Shown: positions 1-11,116, counted from the stretch's first letter. The stretch: 34,338 nt of DNA from Desulfobacteraceae bacterium (GCA_015493575.1 WGCX01000273.1:1-34338), one strand, 5' to 3'. A program made the numbers and translations. Notes: generated from the sequence alone by a model not told the origin.

Positions 1-25
1 GGATATATTATCAACTTTTTATTTA

Positions 26-95
26 TTTGTAAATATTCGGTTAGCATTCCATTTTTGTCCATTTTGGTCTGTTTCAAAGCATTAGTTAAAGGATA
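26..95 (+). repeat. Repeat family B copy B1
   Basis: tttgtaaatattcggttagcattccatttttgtcc...aagcattagtta aligns with 2530-2590 (tttgtaaatattcggccagcactccatcttcgcc...tagcattagta), with mostly C/T differences. Confidence 0.7.
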
Positions 96-104
96 AAATT
101 TAAA

Positions 105-296
105 ATGAAATTTTTTATATCTGTCATGGGAATGGTGATGATTGTGGAGGGGCTTCCCTATTTTGCATTTCCTGATAAAATGAAAAAAACAATCTCTGTT
201 ATGATAACGCTTCCCGATGATGTTTTGCGTAAACTCGGAGCGATGCTCATGCTCATCGGGCTTGGCGCTGTTTATTTTGTTAATAAAGTGGTGTAG
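105..296 (+). CDS. DUF2065 (YjeT-like) small membrane protein
   Basis: 63-aa ORF with two hydrophobic segments and the family-like pattern GMVMIVEGLPYFAFPDKMKK...LRKLGAMLMLIGLGAVYF; stop codon abuts queA start. Confidence 0.75.
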   Translation: MKFFISVMGMVMIVEGLPYFAFPDKMKKTISVMITLPDDVLRKLGAMLMLIGLGAVYFVNKVV

Positions 297-1385
297 ATGT
301 ATTTGCTTTCTGACTATAACTATGATCTTCCCGTGGATAGAATCGCCCAGGTGCCGGCTGCTGAAAGGGATGGATCAAGATTATTAAGGCTTGATAAAAA
401 TACTGGAGCGGTTTCTCACAATTTTTTCCGGGAAATTGAGAATTTTCTGCACCGGGGTGATCTTCTTGTTATCAACAATACAAAGGTTATACCTGCAAGA
501 CTTAAAGGGAAAAAAGAGACCGGCGGGAAAGTTGAAGTCCTTATTATTGATTATTACCAGGGACTGAAGCAATATGAAGAAACCGGATTTTTTAAGTGCG
601 ACTGCCTGATAAGGGCATCAAAAAGTCCGAAAAAAGGGGCTGTTCTTTTGCTTGGAAAGGATGATTCTCTTTCGGCAAGGGTGGAAAAATTAAAGGACGG
701 TATATTTGAGGTGAAATTTTTCACCAATGGAAATTTTTCTGAGATTTTAAGAAAAACAGGTGAAATCCCACTTCCCCCTTATATAAAGAGGACTCCTTCA
801 GCAACAGGAGATGATAAAATACAGGAAAGAACCGGAGATAAAGAAAATTATCAGACGGTCTATGCAGAGGAAGAAGGGGCTGTTGCAGCTCCTACGGCAG
901 GGCTTCATTTTACTGAATCCCTGATTAAAAGACTTACAAAAAAAGGAATTGAATTTGCCGGACTTACCCTTCATGTGGGTTATGGAACATTTGTTCCTGT
1001 AAGGGTGAATGATATAAGAGATCATCATATCCATTCAGAGTATTTCTCACTTTCTCCTGGAACAGCAGAACAGATAAATAAGGCAAAGGAAGATGGAAGA
1101 AGAATTGTTGCCGTTGGAACAACAAGTGTGCGAACCCTGGAATTTCTTGCAGATGATGATGGCAGGCTTCATCCGGCAAGCGGAATGTGTAATCTCTTTA
1201 TTTATCCTGGGTACAGATTTAAAATCATTGATGCCATGATTACAAATTTTCATCTTCCACAGTCCACTCTTTTAATGCTGGTATCAGCCTTTGCAGGAAG
1301 AAAAAATATACTTTCTGCATATGAAGATGCCGTTAAAAACAAATACAGGTTTTTCAGTTATGGCGATGCCATGCTGATCGATTAG
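297..1385 (+). CDS. queA: S-adenosylmethionine:tRNA ribosyltransferase-isomerase
   Basis: YDLPVDRIAQVPAAERDGSRLL, PTAGLHFTESL, TLHVGYGTFVPVRV, MITNFHLPQSTLLMLVSAF are typical QueA motifs. Confidence 0.97.
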   Translation: MYLLSDYNYDLPVDRIAQVPAAERDGSRLLRLDKNTGAVSHNFFREIENFLHRGDLLVINNTKVIPARLKGKKETGGKVEVLIIDYYQGLKQYEETGFFKCDCLIRASKSPKKGAVLLLGKDDSLSARVEKLKDGIFEVKFFTNGNFSEILRKTGEIPLPPYIKRTPSATGDDKIQERTGDKENYQTVYAEEEGAVAAPTAGLHFTESLIKRLTKKGIEFAGLTLHVGYGTFVPVRVNDIRDHHIHSEYFSLSPGTAEQINKAKEDGRRIVAVGTTSVRTLEFLADDDGRLHPASGMCNLFIYPGYRFKIIDAMITNFHLPQSTLLMLVSAFAGRKNILSAYEDAVKNKYRFFSYGDAMLID

Positions 1386-2635
<1,250 letters not shown>

Positions 2636-2682
2636 AGTAATTTGAAATAATTTTATATACATAAAAAAAGGAGAAAAATACA

Positions 2683-3867
2683 ATGACAATATCTGTAAAA
2701 ATTGAACAGACTCTTTCCAAAGCTTCATGGATACGCAAAATGTTTGAAGAGGGCGCAAGACTGAAATCCATACACGGCAATGAAAATGTTTTTGATTTCA
2801 GCATCGGAAATCCCAATCTTGCACCTCCAAAAGAGTTTCAGGAAGCTCTTGAAAAAGTGGCGGCACAGAATGAACCCGGTATCCACGGATATATGCCTAA
2901 TACAGGATATCCTTTTGTTCGAAAGGCCATTGCCGGGAACATCAAAGAAGATCAGGCAGCAGATCTTACAGCAGATGACATCGTCATAACCTGTGGTGCT
3001 GCAGGTGCCCTTAATGTTATTTTCAAGGCTGTTCTTAATCCTAATGAAGAGGTCCTTGTGCCACGGCCTTTTTTTGTGGAATATACTTTTTATGCAGATA
3101 ACCACGGTGGTGTATTAAAGACCGTACCTGTAAAAAAAGATTTTACCCTGGATATTGATGCCATTGAAAATGCCATAAATGACAAGACAAGAATCATGCT
3201 TATAAATTCTCCAAATAATCCAACGGGCCAGATATATTCGAAGGAGAGTCTTAAAGCCCTTGGCCAGCTTCTTGATAAAAAGAGCAGGGAATACGGCTCC
3301 ATCATTTATCTTGTCTCTGATGAACCATACAGGAAGATCATCTTTGATGATGTTTTTGTTCCTCCGGTGCTTGCCTGCTATAAAAACAGTATAATAGCAA
3401 CCTCTCATTCCAAAGATCTCTCACTGCCCGGGGAAAGGATCGGTTATATTGCCGTAAATCCGGAATCGGAATACAGGGAAAAATTACTCCAGGCCATGGC
3501 TTTAACCAATAGAATTCTCGGATTTGTAAGTGCTCCTGCCCTTATGCAGAGAGTTCTTCCTTTTCTCCAGGGGGCAAGTGTTGATGTTAATGCCTATAAA
3601 CGTAAAAGGGATCTGTTATGCGATGTCCTTGCCAGTGCAGGTATTAATTTTGTAACGCCTCCTGGAGCTTTATATCTTTTTCCGGAATCTCCATTAAAAG
3701 ATGATGTGAAATTTGTTCAGGCACTTCAGGAGGAACTGATACTTGCAGTTCCGGGAACAGGATTCGGCGCCCCAGGGTATTTCAGGCTTGCTTTCTGTGT
3801 GGAAGATGACACAATTAAAAAATCAATGCCGGCTTTTAAAAGGGTTATGGATAAATTAAAAGGTTGA
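2683..3867 (+). CDS. PLP-dependent class I/II aminotransferase (aspartate aminotransferase family)
   Basis: FSIGNPNLAPP, INSPNNPTGQIYS, VSDEPYRKI, SHSKDLSLPGERIGY (PLP-lysine region); RBS aaaaggagaaaaatacaATG. Confidence 0.93.
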   Translation: MTISVKIEQTLSKASWIRKMFEEGARLKSIHGNENVFDFSIGNPNLAPPKEFQEALEKVAAQNEPGIHGYMPNTGYPFVRKAIAGNIKEDQAADLTADDIVITCGAAGALNVIFKAVLNPNEEVLVPRPFFVEYTFYADNHGGVLKTVPVKKDFTLDIDAIENAINDKTRIMLINSPNNPTGQIYSKESLKALGQLLDKKSREYGSIIYLVSDEPYRKIIFDDVFVPPVLACYKNSIIATSHSKDLSLPGERIGYIAVNPESEYREKLLQAMALTNRILGFVSAPALMQRVLPFLQGASVDVNAYKRKRDLLCDVLASAGINFVTPPGALYLFPESPLKDDVKFVQALQEELILAVPGTGFGAPGYFRLAFCVEDDTIKKSMPAFKRVMDKLKG

Positions 3868-3869
3868 TT

Positions 3870-4217
3870 ATGCATGAACTTGGTATTGCCCGGCAGATGG
3901 CTGAGATAGCGATTAACTCCATCCCGTCTGATATTGAAAACCCAAGGGTGGAGCGCCTTAACCTGAAAATCGGCAAACTTGCAGCAGTTGTGGAGGACAG
4001 CCTCAGGTTCTGCCTTGAGATAATTTCAAAGGATACCCCCCTTGAGGGGGCAGAACTTTTCATAGAAGAGGTCCCTGTCAAGGCGCGGTGTAAAGAGTGC
4101 AATCATGAATGGGAAGTTGACGGCCCTGTGTTTAAATGCCCTGAATGCGGTATCGGCAGGGTCGACGTCCTTTCCGGAAGGGAGCTTCAAGTAACGTCCC
4201 TTGAACTTGCAGACTGA
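3870..4217 (+). CDS. hypA: Hydrogenase nickel incorporation protein HypA
   Basis: MHELGIARQMAEIAI N-terminus and CxxC...CxxC zinc site (CKECNHEW...KCPECG). Confidence 0.93.
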   Translation: MHELGIARQMAEIAINSIPSDIENPRVERLNLKIGKLAAVVEDSLRFCLEIISKDTPLEGAELFIEEVPVKARCKECNHEWEVDGPVFKCPECGIGRVDVLSGRELQVTSLELAD

Positions 4218-4233
4218 ATAAAATCTGTTTTTA

Positions 4234-4785
4234 TTACAGGCTTTGCCTTTGCTGACTTCCAAGGTCAATTCCCGTTTTAAGAGCTTTCTCGTTCATTTTT
4301 ATGAAATAGGATGGGATTTTGGTTTTTAAAACCTGCATAATGGAATCAAACTGCAGAAGATCTGTTATTCCAATTAGAGCTCCAAGCATGCAGATATTAA
4401 AAACAATGGGTTTCCCTATTTTTCCCATGACCGTCTCATACATGGGAAGTTCTATCTGCTTTGCGTCAATTTTTTTAAATGTCTGCACAAATTTTGAATC
4501 GGTTATAAGTAATCCCCCGGGCCTTATGATCGGTGAAAATTTTGCATATGCTTCCTGGGTCAGGCAGACAAGGATATTGGGGCTGGTCACTTCCGGAAAA
4601 TAGATGTTTGAATCAGAAAGTATAATATCTGATCTTGTTGAACCTCCCCTTGCAGCAGCCCCGTAACTCTGGGACTGCACAGCATTCATATTTTCATAAA
4701 TAACAGCAGCCTCGGCAAGAATGATTGCCGCTGTTATCACACCCTGACCTCCTGAACCTGAGAATACAAGTCTGGTCCGTTTCAT
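4234..4785 (-). CDS. korC: 2-oxoacid:ferredoxin oxidoreductase gamma subunit
   Basis: RLVFSGSGGQGVITAAIILAEAA and QSQSYGAAARGGSTRSDIILSD are typical of the gamma subunit; last gene of a 4-gene minus-strand operon. Confidence 0.9.
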   Translation of the reverse strand: MKRTRLVFSGSGGQGVITAAIILAEAAVIYENMNAVQSQSYGAAARGGSTRSDIILSDSNIYFPEVTSPNILVCLTQEAYAKFSPIIRPGGLLITDSKFVQTFKKIDAKQIELPMYETVMGKIGKPIVFNICMLGALIGITDLLQFDSIMQVLKTKIPSYFIKMNEKALKTGIDLGSQQRQSL

Positions 4786-5603
4786 TATTGTTTCCCCTTG
4801 ATTGCTTTTTGAGCTTTTTGAATAATTTTTTCATATTGTTCGCAGTATTCAGGTTTGTCCGATCTGTCAACAAAAATACCCCTGCTGATAAGCCCGGGGT
4901 TCTTTTTTATTTTCTCAGAATCTGCTTTTGCAGTCATTTCTCTGAAATGATCAAGCATTGCAGGCGCATCGCCTTCTTTGTTTTTCCTTCCGTACTGGGT
5001 CGGGCACTGTGACAGAATTTCAATAACAGAAAAACCTTTATGTTCAATGGCTTTCTTTAACAGGGCTGTCATTTCAAGGACATGGTATGTCGTGGTCCTT
5101 GCCACAAAAGTTGCTCCTGCAGCCGTTGCAAGCTCAACCGTATCAAAGGAATTATCGATATTGGAAAATGGTGTTGTGGAAGTGTTCTTATCAACTCCGG
5201 TCAAAGGAGAGAACTGCCCGCCCGTCATTCCATAAATTCTGTTGTTCATTACAATTGCAGTAATATCCATATTCCTGCGTGCCGCATGGATAAAATGATT
5301 GCCGCCAATGGCAAGCGCATCTCCGTCACCCATGGGCACAATAAGCTTAAGTTCCGGTTTGCTGAATTTAACACCAGCTGCAAAGGCAAGAGCCCTGCCG
5401 TGTATTGTGTGCAGGGAATGGAAATCAACATAGCCTGATATTCTTGCAGAACACCCGATACCCGACACCATTACAACATTGTTTTTATCAAGTCCAAGTT
5501 GGTCCACAGCCCTTAAAAGGGAATTTAACACGATACCGTGCCCGCATCCGGCACACCACATGTGAGGGAAAAATCTTTCTCTTATGTATTGTTTTGCCTG
5601 CAT
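4785..5603 (-). CDS. korB: 2-oxoacid:ferredoxin oxidoreductase beta subunit (TPP binding)
   Basis: MWCAGCGHGIVLNSLLRA, GIGCSARISGYVDFHSLHTIHGRALAFA, MGDGDALAIGGNHFIHAARRN, MTGGQFSPLT. Confidence 0.95.
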   Translation of the reverse strand: MQAKQYIRERFFPHMWCAGCGHGIVLNSLLRAVDQLGLDKNNVVMVSGIGCSARISGYVDFHSLHTIHGRALAFAAGVKFSKPELKLIVPMGDGDALAIGGNHFIHAARRNMDITAIVMNNRIYGMTGGQFSPLTGVDKNTSTTPFSNIDNSFDTVELATAAGATFVARTTTYHVLEMTALLKKAIEHKGFSVIEILSQCPTQYGRKNKEGDAPAMLDHFREMTAKADSEKIKKNPGLISRGIFVDRSDKPEYCEQYEKIIQKAQKAIKGKQ

Positions 5604-5605
5604 TA

Positions 5606-6754
5606 TTATACCCCCCTTCCCTGAATAACCCGTAGAATACTTTTAACATCTGACGGTGTTATAAGTTCACCATCAATTCGATTGGCGAGAAAAACTGTTT
5701 CAGGCCTGTCTATGCATGCCTTTACCTGGGCTAATACCTGGCCCATATTCATCTCCACCACCAGAACAGCTTTTGCATTCCTGCATTTTTCCCTGACCAT
5801 TTCTTTTGGAAAGGGCCACAGGGACTGAAGCTCAAGGACTCCGAGTTTCTCGTTTCTTGCCCTTCTGTTTTTGGCGATGTGAATTGCAGTTCTTGCGGAG
5901 GAACCATAGGAAATAAGAATGTACTCGGCATCTTCAAGATAATGTTCCTTATATCTTGTAATTCTGTGTATATTATTGCTGATTTTGTCATTTAAATGGT
6001 GAAGAAGACCTTTCACAACTTTTGGATCATTTGAAGGAAAGCCCCACATGTCGTGAAGCAGGCCGGTTACATTGTACCTGTGATCTCCACCGAAATCGGA
6101 CATTGGAAGTCTTCCGTCCTCCCTTGGCAGATACGGGTGGTAATCCACGCCTTTTTTCAGGGCGGTTCTTAACCTGTTAACAATGGGAATTTCGTTTTTT
6201 TCCGGAATTACAAGTTTCTCACGCATATGACCCACAGCCTCATCAAACAGAAGGATAACCGGAGTCCTGTATGTTTCAGCAAGGTTAAACGCCTCAATTG
6301 TCATTTCAAAAACATCCTGGTGATTGGAAGCTGTCAGGGCAATGATGGAATGATCACCATGTGTTCCCCACCTTGCCTGGTTAATATCTCCCTGGCCGAC
6401 ATGGGTTGGGTTTCCCGTTGAAGGACCGCCTCTCTGGACATTGACAATAACACATGGAATTTCAGCCATGCAGGCATATCCGATTGCCTCCTGTTTTAAG
6501 GAGAAACCCGGGCCGCTTGTGGCTGTCATAACCTTGTGGCCTGTCAGGGACGCACCGAGAATAGCACATACAGATGCGATTTCATCCTCCATCTGCACGA
6601 ATTTTCCACCTTTCTGTGGAAGCCTTCTCGAAAGCAGCTCAGCAATTTCAGTGGAAGGCGTTATGGGGTAACCTGCAAAAAAATCTATGCCTGCGTAAAT
6701 AGCACCCTCGACACATGCCTCATTTCCCTGAACAAATTTTATATTTTTATTCAT
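5606..6754 (-). CDS. korA: 2-oxoacid:ferredoxin oxidoreductase alpha subunit
   Basis: GNEACVEGAIYAGIDFFAGYPITPSTEIAE, ATSGPGFSLKQEAIGYA, QRGGPSTGNPTHVGQGD. Confidence 0.95.
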   Translation of the reverse strand: MNKNIKFVQGNEACVEGAIYAGIDFFAGYPITPSTEIAELLSRRLPQKGGKFVQMEDEIASVCAILGASLTGHKVMTATSGPGFSLKQEAIGYACMAEIPCVIVNVQRGGPSTGNPTHVGQGDINQARWGTHGDHSIIALTASNHQDVFEMTIEAFNLAETYRTPVILLFDEAVGHMREKLVIPEKNEIPIVNRLRTALKKGVDYHPYLPREDGRLPMSDFGGDHRYNVTGLLHDMWGFPSNDPKVVKGLLHHLNDKISNNIHRITRYKEHYLEDAEYILISYGSSARTAIHIAKNRRARNEKLGVLELQSLWPFPKEMVREKCRNAKAVLVVEMNMGQVLAQVKACIDRPETVFLANRIDGELITPSDVKSILRVIQGRGV

Positions 6755-7001
6755 TTTTCACATCCTGGTCAGTAACTACTTCAATTGCAAGATCAGGGCA
6801 CCTTAATTCGCACATCCTGCAGCATATGCAATCCCCGGGGCGCACAGCCACAACCTTTTCCATGGAATCCAGTTCAAGAACGTTTTTCGGACAAAAATGA
6901 ACGCAGATTCCGCACCCTTTGCACCAGTCTCTGTTTATTATATGTTCCTTTAATTTTGGCCTTGCCATAAAATCCTCTTTATAAAAAGATGAATCATTCA
7001 A
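6747..7001 (-). CDS. korD: 2x[4Fe-4S] ferredoxin-like delta subunit of 2-oxoacid oxidoreductase
   Basis: CKGCGICVHFCP and CICCRMCELRCP cluster motifs; overlaps korA start. True start may be the internal ATG (MARPKLKEH). Confidence 0.88.
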   Translation of the reverse strand: MNDSSFYKEDFMARPKLKEHIINRDWCKGCGICVHFCPKNVLELDSMEKVVAVRPGDCICCRMCELRCPDLAIEVVTDQDVKNE

Positions 7002-7062
7002 GTTAACGATAATCTATTCTTTATTCAATTTACTATGATATGTCAATTAGATATTTAGTGCC

Positions 7063-7130
7063 TATTCCTCAATTTCTGTACAAAAAAAACAGGAAATTAG
7101 GGAGATGTCAATGAACAGCGTGCAGCGAGC
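7063..7130 (+). repeat. Repeat family C copy C1
   Basis: ttcctcaatttctgtacaaaaaaaacaggaaatta...gagatgtcaatg...gcg...cgctttt aligns with the reverse complement of about 20840-20910. Confidence 0.55.
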
Positions 7131-7163
7131 GCTTTTGATAAGAAAACCATTGATGCACTAAAT

Positions 7164-7865
7164 TCATATTATTGGTTTGATTTTGATAATGGAACGGCTG
7201 TACTTTCCCATGGGAAGAGTATATGAAATATTTTCCATGCAAAATTTCTTCTGTCTAATTGGCAGTATCTCTTTTTCAGGGGCTTTCCCCTTCATGGCAA
7301 GAATAATTCCGTTTGTTGATAAAAACGGAAGGGAAAGATCAATAAACCGGTCAAGGGATGTGAAAGCCCTTGATACAACGAAGTCGAATTTGTGTTTAAA
7401 GTTTTTCTTCTCTGCAAGGTCTTCACACCTTGTATGCATGGCATTAATACCTGTTATCCCGAGACTTCGAATCATATAATTTAAAAAAGAAATTTTTTTT
7501 CTTGAAGAATCTATCATCATGATTTCAATGGAATGTCTGGCAATTTTCAGCGGTAATCCGGGGAAACCTCCTCCTGAACCGATATCAAGCACTTTTGCAT
7601 TATCCGGGATGTGGGGTACAATGGCAAGGCAGTCAATGAAATGTTTGACTGCAATTTCAAAGGGGTCAGTAATGGATGTGATATTAAATTTTTTATTCCA
7701 TTTAATCAATTCGCTGGCATGAAAAGAGATGCAGTTTAATTGATTGGAATTAAGGGGAACACCAAGTTCGCGGGCACCGGTATTGATTGTTTTTTCCCAT
7801 GAATCATTGAGACTGCTATGTTTTAAATCGATCAAATGGATAAACCTCTCTTTTCTTCTTGACAC
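7164..7865 (-). CDS. rsmG: 16S rRNA (guanine-N7) methyltransferase RsmG
   Basis: LIKWNKKFNITSITDPFEIAVKHFIDCLAI, VLDIGSGGGFPGLPLKIA, VVSRAF motif set. Confidence 0.95.
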   Translation of the reverse strand: MSRRKERFIHLIDLKHSSLNDSWEKTINTGARELGVPLNSNQLNCISFHASELIKWNKKFNITSITDPFEIAVKHFIDCLAIVPHIPDNAKVLDIGSGGGFPGLPLKIARHSIEIMMIDSSRKKISFLNYMIRSLGITGINAMHTRCEDLAEKKNFKHKFDFVVSRAFTSLDRFIDLSLPFLSTNGIILAMKGKAPEKEILPIRQKKFCMENISYTLPMGKYSRSIIKIKPII

Positions 7866-8064
7866 ATTTAATCATAATAGATATAATTATTAGATTTTTA
7901 TAAAGTAACTATATCAAAGATTCCAAGATGTTACTATTAGCAAAGCTTAATTTATTTATCAATCACAAAAAAATAAAAATCATTAAGATCACCGGTAATT
8001 GTCATTGTTATAGTGATGGCACGGAACTGCGTATTAATTTTTTGTCATAAGGAAAAGTTTAATC

Positions 8065-10134
8065 ATGCTTAAGGATTTAAAAAGGGTCAGAAATATCGGA
8101 ATCAGCGCTCATATTGATTCCGGTAAAACAACACTTACAGAGAGGGTGTTGTTTTATACAAACAGAATTCATCAGATTCACGAGGTGAGGGGAAAAGACG
8201 GAGCAGGAGCTGTCATGGATTCCATGGAGCTTGAGAAAGAGCGGGGAATTACCATTGCTTCGGCTGCTACGCACTGCAAATGGCAGGATCATGATATTAA
8301 TATTATTGATACTCCGGGGCATGTGGATTTTACCGTTGAAGTTGAAAGGTCACTTAGGGTACTTGACGGCGCCATCCTTATTCTGTGCTCGGTTTCAGGT
8401 GTTCAGTCTCAGTCCATTACCGTGAATCAGCAGATGAAAAGATACAAAGTGCCATGCATAGCCTTTGTAAATAAATGTGACAGAAGCGGTGCAAATCCGT
8501 TAAGAGTTGTAAAACAGCTCAAAGATAAACTCGGTCACAATGCGATTCCAATGCAGCTTCCCATTGGCCTCGAGGACAGGCATGAAGGAATTATAGACCT
8601 CATTAAAATGAAAGCTTTTTATTTTGAGGGTGAGAATGGGGAAAAAATTGTTGAAAAAGATATTCCTGCAGATTTAAAGGATGAAGCAGCTGAAAAAAGA
8701 GAAGAAATGATTGATGCTGCTTCCATGTTCTCCGATGAACTGACCGATGCCATTCTTGAAGAAAAAGAGATCAGTGAAGAGATGATCATTGAGGCGGTAA
8801 GAAAGGGAACAATTGAAAGGGAAATGACCCCTGTTTTCATGGGCTCCGCTTATAAAAACAAAGCTGTTCAGCCATTGCTTGATGCTGTTATCAGTTATCT
8901 TCCATCTCCCCTTGATATAGAAAATGAGGCAATTGATCTTGACAATCAGGAGGCTGTTGTACCCCTTGAAAGTGTTTTTGACAAACCAACCGTTGCCCTG
9001 GCATTCAAACTTGAGGACGGGCAATACGGCCAGCTTACCTATATTCGTGTATATCAGGGTGATCTGAAAAAAGGTGACACCCTGATTAACTCAAGAAACG
9101 GTCGAAAATTCAAAGTCGGAAGGCTCATCAGGATGCATTCTTCTGAAATGGAAGATATTGATGAAATTCCGGCAGGCCATATTGCTGCAATGTTTGGTGT
9201 TGACTGCGCATCGGGTGATACATTCATGAGTCCCGGTGTAAATTATACAATGATAGCAATGCATGTGATGGATCCTGTTATTTCTCTTGCCATTAAACCC
9301 GTTGATAATAAATCCCAGATAAATATGTCCAAGGCAATTAACAGGTTTACCAAGGAAGATCCAACCTTTAAAAGTTATGTTGACAAGGAAACCGGCGAAA
9401 CCATCATCCAGGGAATGGGAGAGCTTCATCTTGAAGTGTATGTTGAAAGGATGAAAAGGGAGTATAAGGCTGAAGTGGAAACAGGTCAGCCAAGGGTTGC
9501 ATACAGGGAAACCATTACAAGAAAAGCTGAGTTCAACTATACCCATAAAAAACAGACCGGCGGTGCAGGCCAGTTTGGCCGTGTGGCAGGATTCATGGAA
9601 CCCTGTGAAGATGAATTTGAATTTGTCAATAAAATCACCGGTGGTAAAATTCCAACCCAGTATATACCTGCATGTGAGAAGGGTTTTAAACTCTGTATGG
9701 ACAAAGGACCTAAAATGGAGTTCCCGGTTACCGGAATCAAGGTTACAATCAACGACGGTGCCTTTCACGCAGTGGACTCGTCTGAAATGGCTTTCCAGGC
9801 AGCTGCAAGGGGCGCGTTTCTTGAGGGATATACCAAGGCAAAGCCTGTCATCCATGAACCGATAATGAAAGTGGTTATTGAAACACCCAATGAATTCCAG
9901 GGCTCATGCATGGGACTTATCAACCAGCGCAGGGGGATAATTCTTGGCTCCCAGGAAGAGGGGATGATATCTGTTATTGAATCACAGGTTCCCCTTTCTG
10001 AGATGTTTGGATTTTCTACTGTCTTAAGGTCTGCAACCCAGGGGAAAGCCCAGTTTACGATGGAATTTTTATCTTATAAAATAGTACCCCAGTCCATTGC
10101 AGATGATATTGTTAAGGCAAAAGAAACCAAATAG
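8065..10134 (+). CDS. fusA: Elongation factor G, mitochondrial/spd EFG1-like
   Basis: [68 protein letters not shown], full-length 689 aa. The P-loop has Ser (HIDSGKTT) as in mitochondrial EF-G1. Confidence 0.96.
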   Translation: MLKDLKRVRNIGISAHIDSGKTTLTERVLFYTNRIHQIHEVRGKDGAGAVMDSMELEKERGITIASAATHCKWQDHDINIIDTPGHVDFTVEVERSLRVLDGAILILCSVSGVQSQSITVNQQMKRYKVPCIAFVNKCDRSGANPLRVVKQLKDKLGHNAIPMQLPIGLEDRHEGIIDLIKMKAFYFEGENGEKIVEKDIPADLKDEAAEKREEMIDAASMFSDELTDAILEEKEISEEMIIEAVRKGTIEREMTPVFMGSAYKNKAVQPLLDAVISYLPSPLDIENEAIDLDNQEAVVPLESVFDKPTVALAFKLEDGQYGQLTYIRVYQGDLKKGDTLINSRNGRKFKVGRLIRMHSSEMEDIDEIPAGHIAAMFGVDCASGDTFMSPGVNYTMIAMHVMDPVISLAIKPVDNKSQINMSKAINRFTKEDPTFKSYVDKETGETIIQGMGELHLEVYVERMKREYKAEVETGQPRVAYRETITRKAEFNYTHKKQTGGAGQFGRVAGFMEPCEDEFEFVNKITGGKIPTQYIPACEKGFKLCMDKGPKMEFPVTGIKVTINDGAFHAVDSSEMAFQAAARGAFLEGYTKAKPVIHEPIMKVVIETPNEFQGSCMGLINQRRGIILGSQEEGMISVIESQVPLSEMFGFSTVLRSATQGKAQFTMEFLSYKIVPQSIADDIVKAKETK

Positions 10135-10163
10135 TGTCCGACAGAAAATTTAAAAATTCTGGT

Positions 10164-10276
10164 ATAACGGCCATGAGGCCGATCTGGTTACTCCCGGACA
10201 GCCTCAAAGAATCAAAGATTTGACAAATATTGAAACTCTTACTCTGAAAGGAATTTTACAGGAGTTTCTTATAAAA
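10164..10276 (+). repeat. Repeat family A copy A1
   Basis: ataacggccatgaggccgatctgg...cctcaaagaatcaaagatttgacaaa...aggaattttacaggagtttctta; matches other A copies on either strand. Confidence 0.8.
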
Positions 10277-10290
10277 AAAGAGAGGTAAAA

Positions 10291-10992
10291 ATGCTTAGAA
10301 CGGATCTCACAAAAAAAAGCCCGGCTATCAGGATAATGGGTATGGAGAATCTTCACAAGGGAAAATTCGGGACAGTGCTTTCAAGAGCCGGAGTCGGCAA
10401 GACACAATTTCTTGTCCATGTTGCTCTTTCATGGCTTCTTGAAGGAGACAATATACTTCACATAAGCCTTGATGATCCAATGGATAAGATAAATATAAGA
10501 TATAAGGAAGCTTATTTTACCCTTGTCGACAGCATCGGATATGTTGATCCCCAGAAAGCACAGCGCCTGTGGGAAGATATTGATCTGTGCAAAACAGGAA
10601 TAAGTTACAATGAATCAACTTTTGCCCCTGAAAAATTAAGGGACTATCTGCATAGTTTTAAAAAAGAAGACTTGAGAATGCCAGCAATGATGGTTGTTGA
10701 CGGCCTGCATTTTGGCAGTGAAATGACTGGAGATTTCCTTGAAAACCTTGATAAACTCAAGGCCATATCCGATGATTTTTCCATTGCTTTATGGTTTTCA
10801 ATGCGGACCCACCGTGATGAGCCTTTAAGTGAAGATGGTTATCCAAAACCATTTGAAATCGTTGAGAAGCGTTTTGACAAAGCTGTTTTTCTAAATCCCA
10901 ATGAAAACATGATAGAGGCAGTTATATTAAAAGACGGCGAAAAAACCGATAAAAAATACCTTCTTGACCCTGCCACCATGATGATATATTGA
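10291..10992 (+). CDS. Uncharacterised RecA/KaiC-like P-loop ATPase
   Basis: Walker-A-like LSRAGVGKTQF and Walker-B-like MMVVDGLHF; RBS agaggtaaaaATG; otherwise unrecognised. Confidence 0.75.
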   Translation: MLRTDLTKKSPAIRIMGMENLHKGKFGTVLSRAGVGKTQFLVHVALSWLLEGDNILHISLDDPMDKINIRYKEAYFTLVDSIGYVDPQKAQRLWEDIDLCKTGISYNESTFAPEKLRDYLHSFKKEDLRMPAMMVVDGLHFGSEMTGDFLENLDKLKAISDDFSIALWFSMRTHRDEPLSEDGYPKPFEIVEKRFDKAVFLNPNENMIEAVILKDGEKTDKKYLLDPATMMIY

Positions 10993-11002
10993 TTATTTTC
11001 CT

Positions 11003-11034
11003 GAGCCTTCATTCTTTTGAAGGCTCTTTTTTTT
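11003..11034 (+). terminator. Rho-independent terminator of the ATPase gene
   Basis: gagccttca-ttcttt-tgaaggctc 9-bp perfect stem (11003-11011/11018-11026) followed by an 8-T run, 11 bp after the stop codon. Confidence 0.93.
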
Positions 11035-11100
11035 ATCATAATCTTTGATTGTTTGAGGTAAATCCAGGCCAATCCAGATCCGCCTCATATCGGTTATTTA
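11035..11100 (-). repeat. Repeat family A copy A2 (truncated/diverged)
   Basis: Reverse complement reads ataaccgatatgaggcggatctggatt...acctcaaacaatcaaagat, matching A1 and A7. Confidence 0.65.
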
Positions 11101-11116
11101 AAATTTTCGATCCTAA
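11097..11116 (+). repeat. Border motif TTTAAAATTTTCGATCCTAA
   Basis: 20-bp exact match to 20731-20750; near matches at 14500-14519 and 25986-26005. Confidence 0.8.

Noticed and set aside
7866-8064. Regulatory RNA upstream of fusA
   Set aside because: AT-rich intergenic sequence between divergent genes without a recognisable structure.
9091-9855. 254-aa minus-strand ORF inside fusA
   Set aside because: Fully antisense to a strongly supported EF-G gene; Cys/His/Phe-rich composition typical of antisense frames.
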